From an uncultured Clostridia bacterium (lineage in GTDB: Bacteria > Bacillota > Clostridia > Christensenellales > CAG-138): DNA of 63,341 nt. Shown here piece by piece: positions 17,680-25,593 of the stretch (positions are counted from its first letter, which is position 1; every line of letters begins with the position of its first letter). The position numbers and the translations under genes were made by a program. The notes below the pieces were generated by a model. It had not been told where the DNA came from and did no database searches. It saw only the letters and a program-made list of their open reading frames with translations. Where the stretch lies: contig CAMKES010000012.1 in NCBI GenBank assembly GCA_946411635.1, positions 1 to 63,341 of the forward strand, written 5' to 3'.

Positions 17680-18273
17680 TTACAGGATCCTGCGTCCTTC
17701 CAGCGCCTTGGCGAGTGTGACCTCGTCGGTGTATTCCAGGTTGCCGCCGATCGGGATGCCGTGCGCGATGCGCGAGGTCGTGATCCCGAGCGGCTTTAAT
17801 AGTCTTGCGATATACGCAGCGGTCGCCTCGCCCTCCACGTCGGGATTCGTGGCGAGGATGACCTCTTTGACCGTGCCGGTCTTGCAGCGTTCCAGAAGCG
17901 CGTTGATGCGCAGCGCGCCCGGGCCGATGCCGTTCATCGGCGAGAGCGAGCCGTTCAGCACGTGATAGCGGCCGTGAAACTCGCGCGTTTTTTCCATGGA
18001 GAGCACGTCGCGCGCGTCGCTCACGACGCAGACGACCTCGTCCGTGCGCTTCGGATCGGCGCACAGCTCGCAGGTCTCGAGATCGGTAAACGCGCCGCAC
18101 ACCGGGCACGGATGCACCTTTTCCCGCGCGGCGAGGATCGCCTCCGCAAGCTCGGTCGCCTGCTCCTTCTGCACGCTCAGCAGATGATACGCGAGCCGCT
18201 GCGCCGTTTTGCGCCCGACGCCGGGCAGGCGCGCAAGCTGCGTCGTCAGTTTTTCGATGGATTCGATCGCCAT
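17680..18273 (-). CDS. recR: Recombination mediator protein RecR
   Basis: A 197-residue protein with an N-terminal helix-hairpin-helix (LPGVGRKTAQRLAYHLL), a zinc finger CPVCG...CELC and a Toprim domain (VCVVSDARDV, ILATNPDVEGEATA). With RecO and RecF it loads RecA at stalled forks and gaps. Length and domain order are standard. It sits in the conserved dnaX-ybaB-recR order with single-base gaps. Confidence 0.97.
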   Translation of the reverse strand: MAIESIEKLTTQLARLPGVGRKTAQRLAYHLLSVQKEQATELAEAILAAREKVHPCPVCGAFTDLETCELCADPKRTDEVVCVVSDARDVLSMEKTREFHGRYHVLNGSLSPMNGIGPGALRINALLERCKTGTVKEVILATNPDVEGEATAAYIARLLKPLGITTSRIAHGIPIGGNLEYTDEVTLAKALEGRRIL

Positions 18274-18274
18274 A

Positions 18275-18607
18275 TCAGAAACCGAGGCCCATGCCTCCGG
18301 TGATCCTTCCCATTTCGCGGTCGACCGTGTCTCCCGCTTCCTTGAGCGCGGCGTTCACGCCCGCAACGATCAGATCTTCCAACATTTCGACGTCGTCCGG
18401 GTCGACGCACGCGGGGTCGAGCTTGATCGACTGCACCGTCTTGTCGCCGAGCACTGTCACCGTGACCATGCCGCCGCCCGCCGTCGCCGAGAACTCGGTT
18501 TCGTTGAGCTCCTGCTGTTTTTTCTGGATCTCCTGCTGCATCTTCTGCGCCTTCATCATCATCTGCTGCATATTCATGCCGCCTCTGGGGAATCCGCCTT
18601 TTGCCAT
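18275..18607 (-). CDS. YbaB/EbfC-family nucleoid-associated protein
   Basis: A 110-residue DNA-binding protein. A Met-rich start (MNMQQMMMKAQKMQQEIQKK) leads into a helix-strand core (GGGMVTVTVLGDKTVQSIKL) typical of the YbaB fold. Members form dimers that bind DNA around the nucleoid. Its position between dnaX and recR is one of the most conserved gene orders in bacteria. Confidence 0.95.
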   Translation of the reverse strand: MAKGGFPRGGMNMQQMMMKAQKMQQEIQKKQQELNETEFSATAGGGMVTVTVLGDKTVQSIKLDPACVDPDDVEMLEDLIVAGVNAALKEAGDTVDREMGRITGGMGLGF

Positions 18608-18620
18608 GTTCGTACCTCCG

Positions 18621-20228
18621 TTAATTGATCGTCAGGGAGCTGCCGAACAGCTCCTTCAGTTTTTCTTCGTTTTCGTCCTTCAGCGCCGCGAGCCGGAACG
18701 CAAGCTCCGCATCGGGCAGCACCGCGGAAAGCGCGGTCTTGACCACGACCAGGTTGCGCGCGTTCCGTATGCCGTTCAGCTTGCCCTCCTGCGTCGCGGG
18801 GAACTCGACCGTCAGCACGCCGTCTCTGAGATCCGCGCCGCGCGTATCCTTCGCGTACATATAGACCATCCGATTGATCTCCATGATCTTTTGCTTCACC
18901 TGCATCCAGACCGCTTCCGCCTCGCCGTTCGCCGCTTGCGCCGGTGCGGGCGCGGGCGTTTCGGGCGGCGCTTCGACGGGAGCCGGTTCTTCCCACGGCG
19001 GCGCTTCGACGGGAGCCGGTTCTTCCCACGGCGGTGTTTCGACCGGCGCGGGGGCGGCGGCTTTTACGGGTTCCGCCGCGGGCGCGGCGGGGCGCTGTTC
19101 CAGAAGCGCGACGCGCGCCTCGAGCGCCGCAACGCTTTCGTCGTCGACCGGACGGCAGATGCGCACGAACGCCGCCTCGATCGGGATCCGCGGCGACGGG
19201 AACAGCCTGAGCCTGCTCTGCACGAGCAGGATCTGCTCCGACGCGTACAGGATGCGCGCTTCGTCCACGCCCTTCGCGGTTTTCAGATACCGCTGCATCT
19301 GATCGTCCGTGCAGTCCAGAAGGTCCGCGCATTCGCCGCACGTTTTCGCAAGCAGCAGCGCGCGGAAATGTTTGGAAAGATCGCCCAGGAACACGCCGAG
19401 ATCGCGGCCGTTTCTCACGACCTCGTTCAGCGCGCGGATCGCGTCCGCCGCGTTTCCCGAAAGCAGCGCCGAAGCGGTGTTTTCGAGCATGGCGGAGGAA
19501 ACCGTGCCGAGCGCGTCCAGAACGTCCTGCTCGGATACGTCGTTCCCCGCGTAGGAAAGGCACTGATCGGCGAGCGAAAGCGCGTCGCGCATGCCGCCGT
19601 CCGCCGCGCGGGCGATCAGCCGCAGTCCGTTCGGCTCGATCCTTGCGCCCGCCTTTTCGAGGACCGACCCGAGGCACGCGACGATGTGCGCGATCGTGAG
19701 CCGGTGGAAATCAAAGCGCTGACAGCGCGAAACGATCGTCGCGGGAAGCTTTTGCGGTTCGGTCGTGGCGAGGATGAACAGCACGTGCGCGGGCGGTTCC
19801 TCAAGCGTTTTGAGAAGCGCGTTGAACGCCGCGGTCGAAAGCATGTGCACCTCGTCGATGATGAACACGCGGTATTTCAGCTCGAGCGGCGCGAACTGCG
19901 CCTGCTCGATCAGCGAACGGACGTCGTCGACGCCGTTGTTCGACGCCGCGTCGATCTCGATCACGTCCGCGCTGCCCGCCGCGGCAAGCCTGCACGCGGC
20001 GCACGTTCCGCACGGCTCGCCGTCCTTCGGATCGAGGCAGTTGACCGCGCGCGAAAGGATCTTCGCGGACGTCGTTTTGCCCGTTCCGCGCGAGCCGCAG
20101 AACAGGTACGCGTGGGAGAGCTTGCCCTCCCGCACCTGATTTTTCAGAATGGTCGTGATATGCTCCTGCCCGACGACGGCCGAAAACGTCGCGGGACGGT
20201 ATTCGCGATACAATGCGCGTCTTGCCAA
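18621..20228 (-). CDS. dnaX: DNA polymerase III subunit gamma/tau
   Basis: The clamp-loader ATPase, 535 residues from the start chosen here. Walker A is GSRGTGKTTSAK, the zinc module is C...CGTCAAC, Walker B is IIDEVHML and the SRC motif is SRCQRFDF. After the three AAA+ domains comes a Pro/Glu linker with an 11-residue tandem repeat, then a C-terminal domain ending FGSSLTIN. I prefer the TTG at 20228, which gives (M)ARRALYREYRPATF and sits 8 nt after AAGGA. Upstream ATG/GTG options add residues unlike the family. It heads the operon to argF. Confidence 0.95.
   Translation of the reverse strand: MARRALYREYRPATFSAVVGQEHITTILKNQVREGKLSHAYLFCGSRGTGKTTSAKILSRAVNCLDPKDGEPCGTCAACRLAAAGSADVIEIDAASNNGVDDVRSLIEQAQFAPLELKYRVFIIDEVHMLSTAAFNALLKTLEEPPAHVLFILATTEPQKLPATIVSRCQRFDFHRLTIAHIVACLGSVLEKAGARIEPNGLRLIARAADGGMRDALSLADQCLSYAGNDVSEQDVLDALGTVSSAMLENTASALLSGNAADAIRALNEVVRNGRDLGVFLGDLSKHFRALLLAKTCGECADLLDCTDDQMQRYLKTAKGVDEARILYASEQILLVQSRLRLFPSPRIPIEAAFVRICRPVDDESVAALEARVALLEQRPAAPAAEPVKAAAPAPVETPPWEEPAPVEAPPWEEPAPVEAPPETPAPAPAQAANGEAEAVWMQVKQKIMEINRMVYMYAKDTRGADLRDGVLTVEFPATQEGKLNGIRNARNLVVVKTALSAVLPDAELAFRLAALKDENEEKLKELFGSSLTIN
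18971..19036 (-). repeat. 33-bp tandem repeat in the dnaX linker
   Basis: Two adjacent 33-bp units (18971-19003 and 19004-19036), differing at one base by my reading, encode the 11-residue unit EEPAPVEAPPW in the linker before the DnaX C-terminal domain. A diverged third copy follows. Copy number is likely to vary between strains. Confidence 0.8.
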
Positions 20229-20279
20229 GGGTTCGTTCCTTTCCGGGTGCGGCGCAAACCGCACACTCTTTCATAATGC

Positions 20280-20308
20280 AGTATAACACATCCGCTCCGG
20301 TTGCACAA
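20280..20308 (-). promoter_or_regulatory. Promoter of the dnaX operon
   Basis: Minus-strand TTGTGC (20308-20303), 17-bp spacer and TATACT (20285-20280), about 50 bp before the chosen dnaX start. The gap is too short to hold the small SRP RNA gene that often precedes dnaX in Bacillota. Confidence 0.65.
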
Positions 20309-20344
20309 TGCCAAAATCACGGCGCGCCGATTTTCCCGGAACGA

Positions 20345-20374
20345 TTGACCGGAAACCGGGTCGCGTGGTAAAAT
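20345..20374 (+). promoter_or_regulatory. Promoter of the propeller-like gene and radA, possibly leaderless
   Basis: TTGACC (20345-20350), an 18-bp spacer and TAAAAT (20369-20374). Only 6 bp separate the -10 hexamer from the ATG at 20381, so the predicted start site coincides with the start codon. No Shine-Dalgarno-like sequence precedes that ATG. Confidence 0.65.
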
Positions 20375-20380
20375 AACGGC

Positions 20381-21568
20381 ATGAAGCACGAAAAACGGTA
20401 CCGTTCCACCGGAAAATTCGGAAAACGCCTGTCGCGGTTCCGCGCGCTGCCCTACCTCGAGATCCTGCTCGGGCTGGGGCTTCTTGCCGCGCTCGGATTC
20501 GCGGTCTGGAAGTTCGGCGTGCCGTTTTTCAGAAACCTTGCAAACCACGCCTATTCGTGCGAGCGCACCGCGCCCGCGACCCCCGCGCCCGAAACGCCGC
20601 TTCCCACCGAGGAGCCGACGCCCGATCCGTATCCGAATCACGCGCTGTACAACGCGGATCTTCTGACGATGCAGACCGAGATCGTGATCCCCGAGTACCA
20701 GTACGCGACGGACGTGGGCTTCTGGAAAACGACGCTGACCGCGTCGGTCGGCAACTATACGCCCGACGGCACGGCGGCGTTCGTGCGGCTGCTGCTGTAC
20801 GATACGAAAACGAACGGGCACACGCTGCTCGCGCTGCCGATGCAGTACAAGAGCATCCGCTTCCCCGCCGTGAACGACCGCTGGGTCGTCTATCTCGATT
20901 CCGCGGCGAACGGCGGCGGGCGCATGATGGCGTACGACCGCGGCACAAAGGAAGCGCGCGAACTCAAGACCGTGCATACGGGGCTTCCGAAACCCGTTCT
21001 GTATGAAAACACCGCGTTCTGGATCGAGCGGACCGGCCAGTCGCGCGACAAGCTCTTCGCCGTCGATCTCGTGACCGGCGAAAGCGCGACCCTCGCGATC
21101 TACGACGATTCGCCGTACGCGCTCTCGCGCCCGTTCGTGTACGGAAGCACGCTTCTGTACGTCGCGCCCGACGGCACGCTGACCGCGCTGGATCTGAAGA
21201 CGGGCAGGACGGAAACGCCCGCGGTCGACGCGGCGTACGTGCACGATCCGCAGATGAACGCGGACGGGATCGCGTTCCTCGATTCCGATCATACGGCGTC
21301 CGGACACGTGCTCTGGTACGACGGCGAAAAGACGGTCGAGATCGCGAGCGGCGCGGTCGATTTCGCGCTCGGCAACGGATTTATCGCGTACTCGCGCTAC
21401 GACAAAAACTACGTGTATTACTACGGCGACGGCACGACCTTCTGCACCACCCGAAGCGACGAGACCGCCATGCTTCTGGGCGCGGGCGGCGACGTGATGG
21501 TGTGGATGGACGTGAGCTGGCGTGACAAGGACATTATGGAGATCATGACGGTCGGAGAATCAAAATGA
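20381..21568 (+). CDS. Membrane-anchored, propeller-like protein of unknown function
   Basis: A 395-residue protein. A basic N-terminus and one transmembrane helix (about residues 26-50) lead to a Pro/Thr-rich linker (residues 62-85) and an extracellular domain. That domain is built of repeated beta blades such as DRWVVYLDSA, KLFAVDLVTGE and LTALDLKTGR, as in TolB/DUF5050-like propellers. I recognise no catalytic motif; ligand sensing or scaffolding is a guess. The ATG overlaps no ribosome binding site. Its stop overlaps radA by 4 nt (ATGA), linking the two in translation. Confidence 0.75.
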   Translation: MKHEKRYRSTGKFGKRLSRFRALPYLEILLGLGLLAALGFAVWKFGVPFFRNLANHAYSCERTAPATPAPETPLPTEEPTPDPYPNHALYNADLLTMQTEIVIPEYQYATDVGFWKTTLTASVGNYTPDGTAAFVRLLLYDTKTNGHTLLALPMQYKSIRFPAVNDRWVVYLDSAANGGGRMMAYDRGTKEARELKTVHTGLPKPVLYENTAFWIERTGQSRDKLFAVDLVTGESATLAIYDDSPYALSRPFVYGSTLLYVAPDGTLTALDLKTGRTETPAVDAAYVHDPQMNADGIAFLDSDHTASGHVLWYDGEKTVEIASGAVDFALGNGFIAYSRYDKNYVYYYGDGTTFCTTRSDETAMLLGAGGDVMVWMDVSWRDKDIMEIMTVGESK

Positions 21569-22896
21569 AAGAAAAAACCCTGTACGTCTGCGGAGAATGC
21601 GGTTATGAAACGCCGCGCTGGATGGGCAAATGCCCCGGATGCGGCAGCTGGAACACGCTCGTCGAGGAGGAGCGCGTGCTTTCGCGTCCGACCGGGCAGA
21701 CCGGCGTCAGGGCCGTTCCGCTGAAGAACGTCAACGCCGAAGCGCAGACGCGCATCTCCACCGGCATCAAAGAGCTCGACCGCGTGCTCGGCGGCGGGCT
21801 CGTGAAGGGCATGGTCGTGCTGCTGGGCGGCGATCCCGGCATCGGCAAATCGACGCTGCTTCTGGAAGCTGCGGACAACCTTTCCGCGTCCGCGCCGGTG
21901 CTGTACGTTTCCGGCGAGGAGAGCAATTCGCAGATCAGGCTGCGCGCCGACCGGCTCGGCGTGAAGGGCGAAAACCTCTTTTTATACACCGAGACCTCCG
22001 CGGAGGAGGCGATCGAACGCGCAAAGGAATGCCGCGCGGGCATGCTGATCGTCGATTCGATCCAGACGATGGAAACCGAGGCCGCCGAAAGCGCGGCGGG
22101 CAGCGTTTCGCAGGTGCGCGCGGCGACCGCGCTGTTCACGCGGTTCGCAAAGGAGACCGGCACGATCGTATGGATCGTCGGTCACGTCACCAAGGAGGGC
22201 GCGATCGCGGGACCGCGCGTGCTCGAGCACATCGTCGACACCGTTCTGTACTTCGAGGGCGACCGGCACGAGGGGCTCCGGCTTCTGCGCTCCGTCAAGA
22301 ACCGCTTTGGCTCGACGAACGAGCTCGGCGTGTTCGAGATGTGTGAGACCGGCATGCGCGAGGTAAGCGATCCCGGTGCGCTGTTCGTTTCGGGACGGAA
22401 CGTTGCGGGAACGGCGCTGACCTGCGTGCTCGAGGGCTCGCGTCCGCTGCTGTGCGAGATCCAGTCGCTCCTGTGCCCCACCGCGTTCCAGAGCCCGCGC
22501 CGCACCGCCGTCGGGCTCGACCTGAACCGGCTGAACGTGATCCTCGCCGTGCTCGAACGCAAGGCGCGGCTGAAGGTTTCCGACAAGGACGTGTACTGCG
22601 ACATCGCGGGGAATCTCCGCGTGCTCGACCGCGGCGCAGACCTGGCGACGGCGATGTGCGTCGCCTCGTCGGTGCTCGAAAAGCCGCTGCCCGAAAAGAC
22701 CGTGCTGATCGGCGAGGTCGGCCTGACCGGCGAGATCCGCCCGGCCGCGCAGCTCGACGTGCGCGTCAGAGAAGCGGTGCGGCTCGGCTATGAAACGGTG
22801 CTGATCCCCGCCCGCGGCAAGGTCTCGGATCACGCCTGCCGTCTCGTCCGCGTCGCCGACGTGTCCGAAGCAATCCGCGCGCTGTTTATGGCGTAA
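21565..22896 (+). CDS. radA: DNA repair protein RadA (Sms)
   Basis: A 443-residue RecA-like helicase that promotes branch migration in recombinational repair. It has an N-terminal C4 zinc finger (Cys9, Cys12, Cys23, Cys26), Walker A GGDPGIGKST (about 88-97), the RadA-specific KNRFGSTNE motif and a C-terminal Lon-protease-like domain lacking the Lon catalytic serine context. It is translationally coupled to the membrane propeller gene. A terminator follows. Confidence 0.96.
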   Translation: MKEKTLYVCGECGYETPRWMGKCPGCGSWNTLVEEERVLSRPTGQTGVRAVPLKNVNAEAQTRISTGIKELDRVLGGGLVKGMVVLLGGDPGIGKSTLLLEAADNLSASAPVLYVSGEESNSQIRLRADRLGVKGENLFLYTETSAEEAIERAKECRAGMLIVDSIQTMETEAAESAAGSVSQVRAATALFTRFAKETGTIVWIVGHVTKEGAIAGPRVLEHIVDTVLYFEGDRHEGLRLLRSVKNRFGSTNELGVFEMCETGMREVSDPGALFVSGRNVAGTALTCVLEGSRPLLCEIQSLLCPTAFQSPRRTAVGLDLNRLNVILAVLERKARLKVSDKDVYCDIAGNLRVLDRGADLATAMCVASSVLEKPLPEKTVLIGEVGLTGEIRPAAQLDVRVREAVRLGYETVLIPARGKVSDHACRLVRVADVSEAIRALFMA

Positions 22897-22910
22897 GGAA
22901 CCGTCAAAAT

Positions 22911-22944
22911 AAGGCTGCGAGGCTTTTTCCTCACAGCCTTTTTT
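22911..22944. terminator. Terminator after radA
   Basis: The hairpin AAGGCTGCGAGG/CCTCACAGCCTT (one mismatch) with a CTTTTT loop ends in a T-run at 22939-22944. It lies between convergent genes and mainly serves radA. Confidence 0.85.
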
Positions 22945-22953
22945 CTTTCCGGT

Positions 22954-23379
22954 TCAATCGAAGGTCCCCGAAAGGAAGGCAAGCACGTGCGTTTTGAATT
23001 CCACGAAAAACACGCCGTCGGTAAACCAGTACGCGCCGATGCCGCCGTTGCAGCTGCTCAGATCCTCGGTGAGTTTTGCCGTGTCCTCGGCGCGGAGCAC
23101 GCGGACCGGCTCGCCGAGCCGGTACACAACGTGCGAAACGACCTTCTGCGTCAGCTCGCCCGGCGTTTCCTCAAGCCACTCGCCGAGCGCCTGGAAGAAC
23201 GATTCGTCCGCTTCGACGGTCTTGAACGGACGGACGTGATAGTGCCGGCGGAACGCTTTCTGCCAGCCGGCGGCCGTGTACGCGGAAACGCCCAGGCACG
23301 AGTGTCCCACCCATGCCGAGCCGTCCGCGGCAAACTCCAGGATCCCGCCCAGGAACGCGGAAAGTCTTGTGTCGAGCAT
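22954..23379 (-). CDS. Hypothetical protein
   Basis: A soluble protein of about 141 residues that I do not recognise. It is rich in aromatic and acidic residues (WVGHSCLG, RRHYHVRPFK, GAYWFTDGVFFVEF), with no signal peptide, membrane segment or catalytic motif I can identify. Two ATGs are possible. The first (23385) overlaps the hydrolase stop as ATGA but is too close to the GGGAGG site; the second (23379) has ideal spacing and is used here. It is the last gene of a three-gene unit with an esterase-like hydrolase and a radical SAM protein. Confidence 0.6.
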   Translation of the reverse strand: MLDTRLSAFLGGILEFAADGSAWVGHSCLGVSAYTAAGWQKAFRRHYHVRPFKTVEADESFFQALGEWLEETPGELTQKVVSHVVYRLGEPVRVLRAEDTAKLTEDLSSCNGGIGAYWFTDGVFFVEFKTHVLAFLSGTFD

Positions 23380-23381
23380 CG

Positions 23382-24017
23382 TCATCCCTCCCTGTTTATT
23401 TCGTTCAGCAGCCGGACGAACGCTTTTGCCGTTCGCCGGTCCGGCTCCCGGAAATGATTGCCTTCATTCCATTCGAGCACGCAGCCTACGCCCTGCGCGC
23501 AGAGCACATCGTACGCCTCGCGGATCTTTGTTCCGACCGCGGCCATGACCGGGCTGCGCGTCCGTTCTTCCCGGTCACCCAGGCTGAGATACACGTGTCT
23601 GCAGCGGATCGGCCGTTCCCGCATGTAATCCGTGAAGCGCGGGAACCAGATCGAAGGCGACGCGGCGGCGACGCCCGCAAACACGTTCGTCTGACAGGCC
23701 GCCCACAGCGCGAACAGCCCGGCAAGCGAATACCCGCCGATCCCGTACGTCCTGCTCCTGTCCGCGCAAAGCGAGAGGATCCCGTCGAGAAACGCCGGCG
23801 CGCCCGCGCCGAAACGAGCGGTGCCGAATACCGGCGGTGCCTCCCACGGAGACAGGTCCGTATTCCAGTCGTTCACCTTCACCGTGATCAGACGGAAATC
23901 CTCCGTCGCTTCGCGGATCAGTCCGACTTCGCTCCCGATCGCCGCAAGGTCATGCTCGTCGACCGGCTGGATCAGAACCGTCCGCGCGTCCGCTTTTCCG
24001 AATTCCCGTATCTCCAT
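23382..24017 (-). CDS. Alpha/beta-hydrolase, esterase-like
   Basis: A 211-residue protein. The nucleophile elbow GGYSLAGLFALW (GxSxxG, near residue 94) and a C-terminal histidine in NEGNHFREPD fit the alpha/beta-hydrolase fold, close to putative esterases of the D/Fes type. There is no signal peptide, so it is cytoplasmic. The substrate is unknown. It lies 1 bp after the radical SAM gene and touches the downstream hypothetical gene. Confidence 0.75.
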   Translation of the reverse strand: MEIREFGKADARTVLIQPVDEHDLAAIGSEVGLIREATEDFRLITVKVNDWNTDLSPWEAPPVFGTARFGAGAPAFLDGILSLCADRSRTYGIGGYSLAGLFALWAACQTNVFAGVAAASPSIWFPRFTDYMRERPIRCRHVYLSLGDREERTRSPVMAAVGTKIREAYDVLCAQGVGCVLEWNEGNHFREPDRRTAKAFVRLLNEINREG

Positions 24018-24018
24018 C

Positions 24019-24915
24019 TCACCGCTCCGCTTTCACGCAGTTCTTTGCGGATTTTTTGACTTCCTCATGATAGAAATAATTGACGATCGCGGGCGGCGCG
24101 TCGAACGGACGAAGCATGCTGTCGTCGTCGCGTACGTAGAAAAGCCCCTCGCGCGCGGCGTATGCCCGAAGTTCCGCGTCGAGTGCTTCCCAGTAGACGC
24201 GGTTTTTCTTTTTGTAGATCTCATCATACAGCGGGACCAGCTCCGGATGCGTTTCGCGCACGTACGCCAGGATCACGCTCTGAAAGCTCCCGCGCAGATT
24301 CAGGTTTTCAAGCCAGACGAGCTGGCACTGTTCCTTCACCCGGTCGATGATCGCGGGCACGTTTGTAATGCCCGGGAAGATCGGCGAAATGAAGCAGGTC
24401 GTGCGGATGCCCGCGTCGTGCAGCGCTTTCATGGCGGACAGACGTCGTTCGACGGAAACCGCGCGGTCCATGTCCGCACGGAACCCCTCGTCCAGCGTGT
24501 TGATTGAAAAACCGACGCGTGCATCCGGAAAGGATCTGAGAAGATCGACGTCGCGCAGAACCAGATCGGACTTCGTCTGGATGCTGATCTTCACCCCGCT
24601 TCCTTTGAGCTGTTCCAGCAGCGCGCGGGTACGGCGGTACGTTTCCTCCTGCGGCAGATACGGATCGGTGACCGTGCCGAAGAACAGTTCCCTGCCCGCA
24701 TACGTTTCCGGACGCCGGATCTCCGGCCAGTACTTTACGTCCAGAAACGTACCCCAGTCCTCGGGATGGTTGGTAAACCGCTTCATGAAGCTCGCGTAGC
24801 AGTATCTGCAGCCGTGCGTGCAGCCGACGTACGGATTGACCGCGTAATCGCAGACGGGAATATCCGTCTTTGTGATCACGTTCTTCGTTTCGATTTCACG
24901 GATGTGCAGTTCCAT
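24019..24915 (-). CDS. SPL-like radical SAM protein
   Basis: A 298-residue radical SAM enzyme. The cluster motif is CTHGCRYCYA (Cys32, Cys36, Cys39), preceded by AVNPYVG. The pattern resembles spore-photoproduct-lyase-like proteins, including those annotated as radical SAM mobile pair protein B. TKSDLVLRDVDLL and ISPIFPGITN follow in the barrel. The reaction is unknown, and no partner radical SAM gene is adjacent here. It is first in a three-gene unit with a hydrolase and a hypothetical protein. Confidence 0.82.
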   Translation of the reverse strand: MELHIREIETKNVITKTDIPVCDYAVNPYVGCTHGCRYCYASFMKRFTNHPEDWGTFLDVKYWPEIRRPETYAGRELFFGTVTDPYLPQEETYRRTRALLEQLKGSGVKISIQTKSDLVLRDVDLLRSFPDARVGFSINTLDEGFRADMDRAVSVERRLSAMKALHDAGIRTTCFISPIFPGITNVPAIIDRVKEQCQLVWLENLNLRGSFQSVILAYVRETHPELVPLYDEIYKKKNRVYWEALDAELRAYAAREGLFYVRDDDSMLRPFDAPPAIVNYFYHEEVKKSAKNCVKAER

Positions 24916-24981
24916 CAGATCCTCCTTCGTTTGCCGGGATGCGGCGGATCTTCCGCACCGGGGCGGATCCGTTCCGGATCT

Positions 24982-25010
24982 ATTTTACCACAGCCCGGCC
25001 CGGATTTCCA
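24982..25010 (-). promoter_or_regulatory. Promoter of the radical SAM unit
   Basis: Minus-strand TGGAAA (25010-25005), 17-bp spacer and TAAAAT (24987-24982), about 66 bp before the radical SAM start. The -35 is weak. The remainder of the 294-bp divergent gap, apart from the plus-strand promoter, is G+C-rich with no feature I can support. Confidence 0.5.
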
Positions 25011-25146
25011 TAGGAAACCGAAACCGGGGCGCGCCGGGGCCGGCCCCTCCTATTTCCGCGTTTTTGCGGCAATACGGCCCGCCGATCCGCCCCGGGTTCC
25101 CTGTTCAAACGAGGACCGGCGCGGTATGCTGTATCCGAAAAAGGAA

Positions 25147-25175
25147 TTGCATTTTATATACGAATCCGCTATAAT
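25147..25175 (+). promoter_or_regulatory. Sigma-A promoter of the small membrane protein and possibly the Ydj-like cassette
   Basis: TTGCAT (25147-25152), exactly 17 bp, then a perfect TATAAT (25170-25175), 34 bp before the ATG at 25210. This is one of the best promoter matches in the window. Confidence 0.8.
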
Positions 25176-25209
25176 AGATAAGGAAACGTATGGAAAGGAG
25201 GCGGCTGCG

Positions 25210-25500
25210 ATGGAAAAGAAAGAACGCGGCGGGTTTTTCCTGTGTCTGCTTTGGAACGCTCTGATGTACGCCTTTCTGACGATCCCCGCGTGGGTGCTGC
25301 TGGCGCTGCATTTCACGATCGGTCTTCCGCTCGTATGGTTCTGGGTCGCGCTCGGCGCCTGGGCGTTTATCGTGCTTCTGCGCACGCTGCTCGTGCTGTT
25401 CGCGCGCTACGGAGCCGCGCATCGCGTCCCCGCTCCGGAGAACAAGAATCCGTATTCCCGAAAGGTCCGCGATTCGTACGCGGAGAAGCGCGGCGAGTGA
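25210..25500 (+). CDS. Small two-helix membrane protein
   Basis: A 96-residue protein. Two hydrophobic helices (about residues 10-35 and 36-62) are followed by a basic, polar tail (NPYSRKVRDSYAEKRGE). I do not recognise a family. The ATG at 25210 follows GGAGG at ideal spacing. An in-frame ATG further upstream at about 25126 precedes the promoter and is unlikely. It precedes the SPFH gene by 93 bp and may share its transcript. Confidence 0.7.
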   Translation: MEKKERGGFFLCLLWNALMYAFLTIPAWVLLALHFTIGLPLVWFWVALGAWAFIVLLRTLLVLFARYGAAHRVPAPENKNPYSRKVRDSYAEKRGE

Positions 25501-25501
25501 C

Positions 25502-25521
25502 CCGCCGAAGCGTTTCGGCGG
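25502..25521. other. Hairpin without T-run
   Basis: Perfect inverted repeat CCGCCGAA/TTCGGCGG around a GCGT loop, right after the small membrane gene. It lacks a following T-run, so it may stabilise the mRNA end or be a weak pause rather than terminate. Confidence 0.5.
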
Positions 25522-25593
25522 ACCGGACGATCACGGCGATCAAGGCGATTCAACCTTTTTCGATAGAACCGACAAACTGAAAGGAGAAACACT

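Noticed and set aside
20229-20380. Small SRP RNA gene expected upstream of dnaX
   Set aside because: The divergent gap holds two promoters and only about 150 bp, and I see no GNRA-capped long hairpin typical of the SRP RNA.
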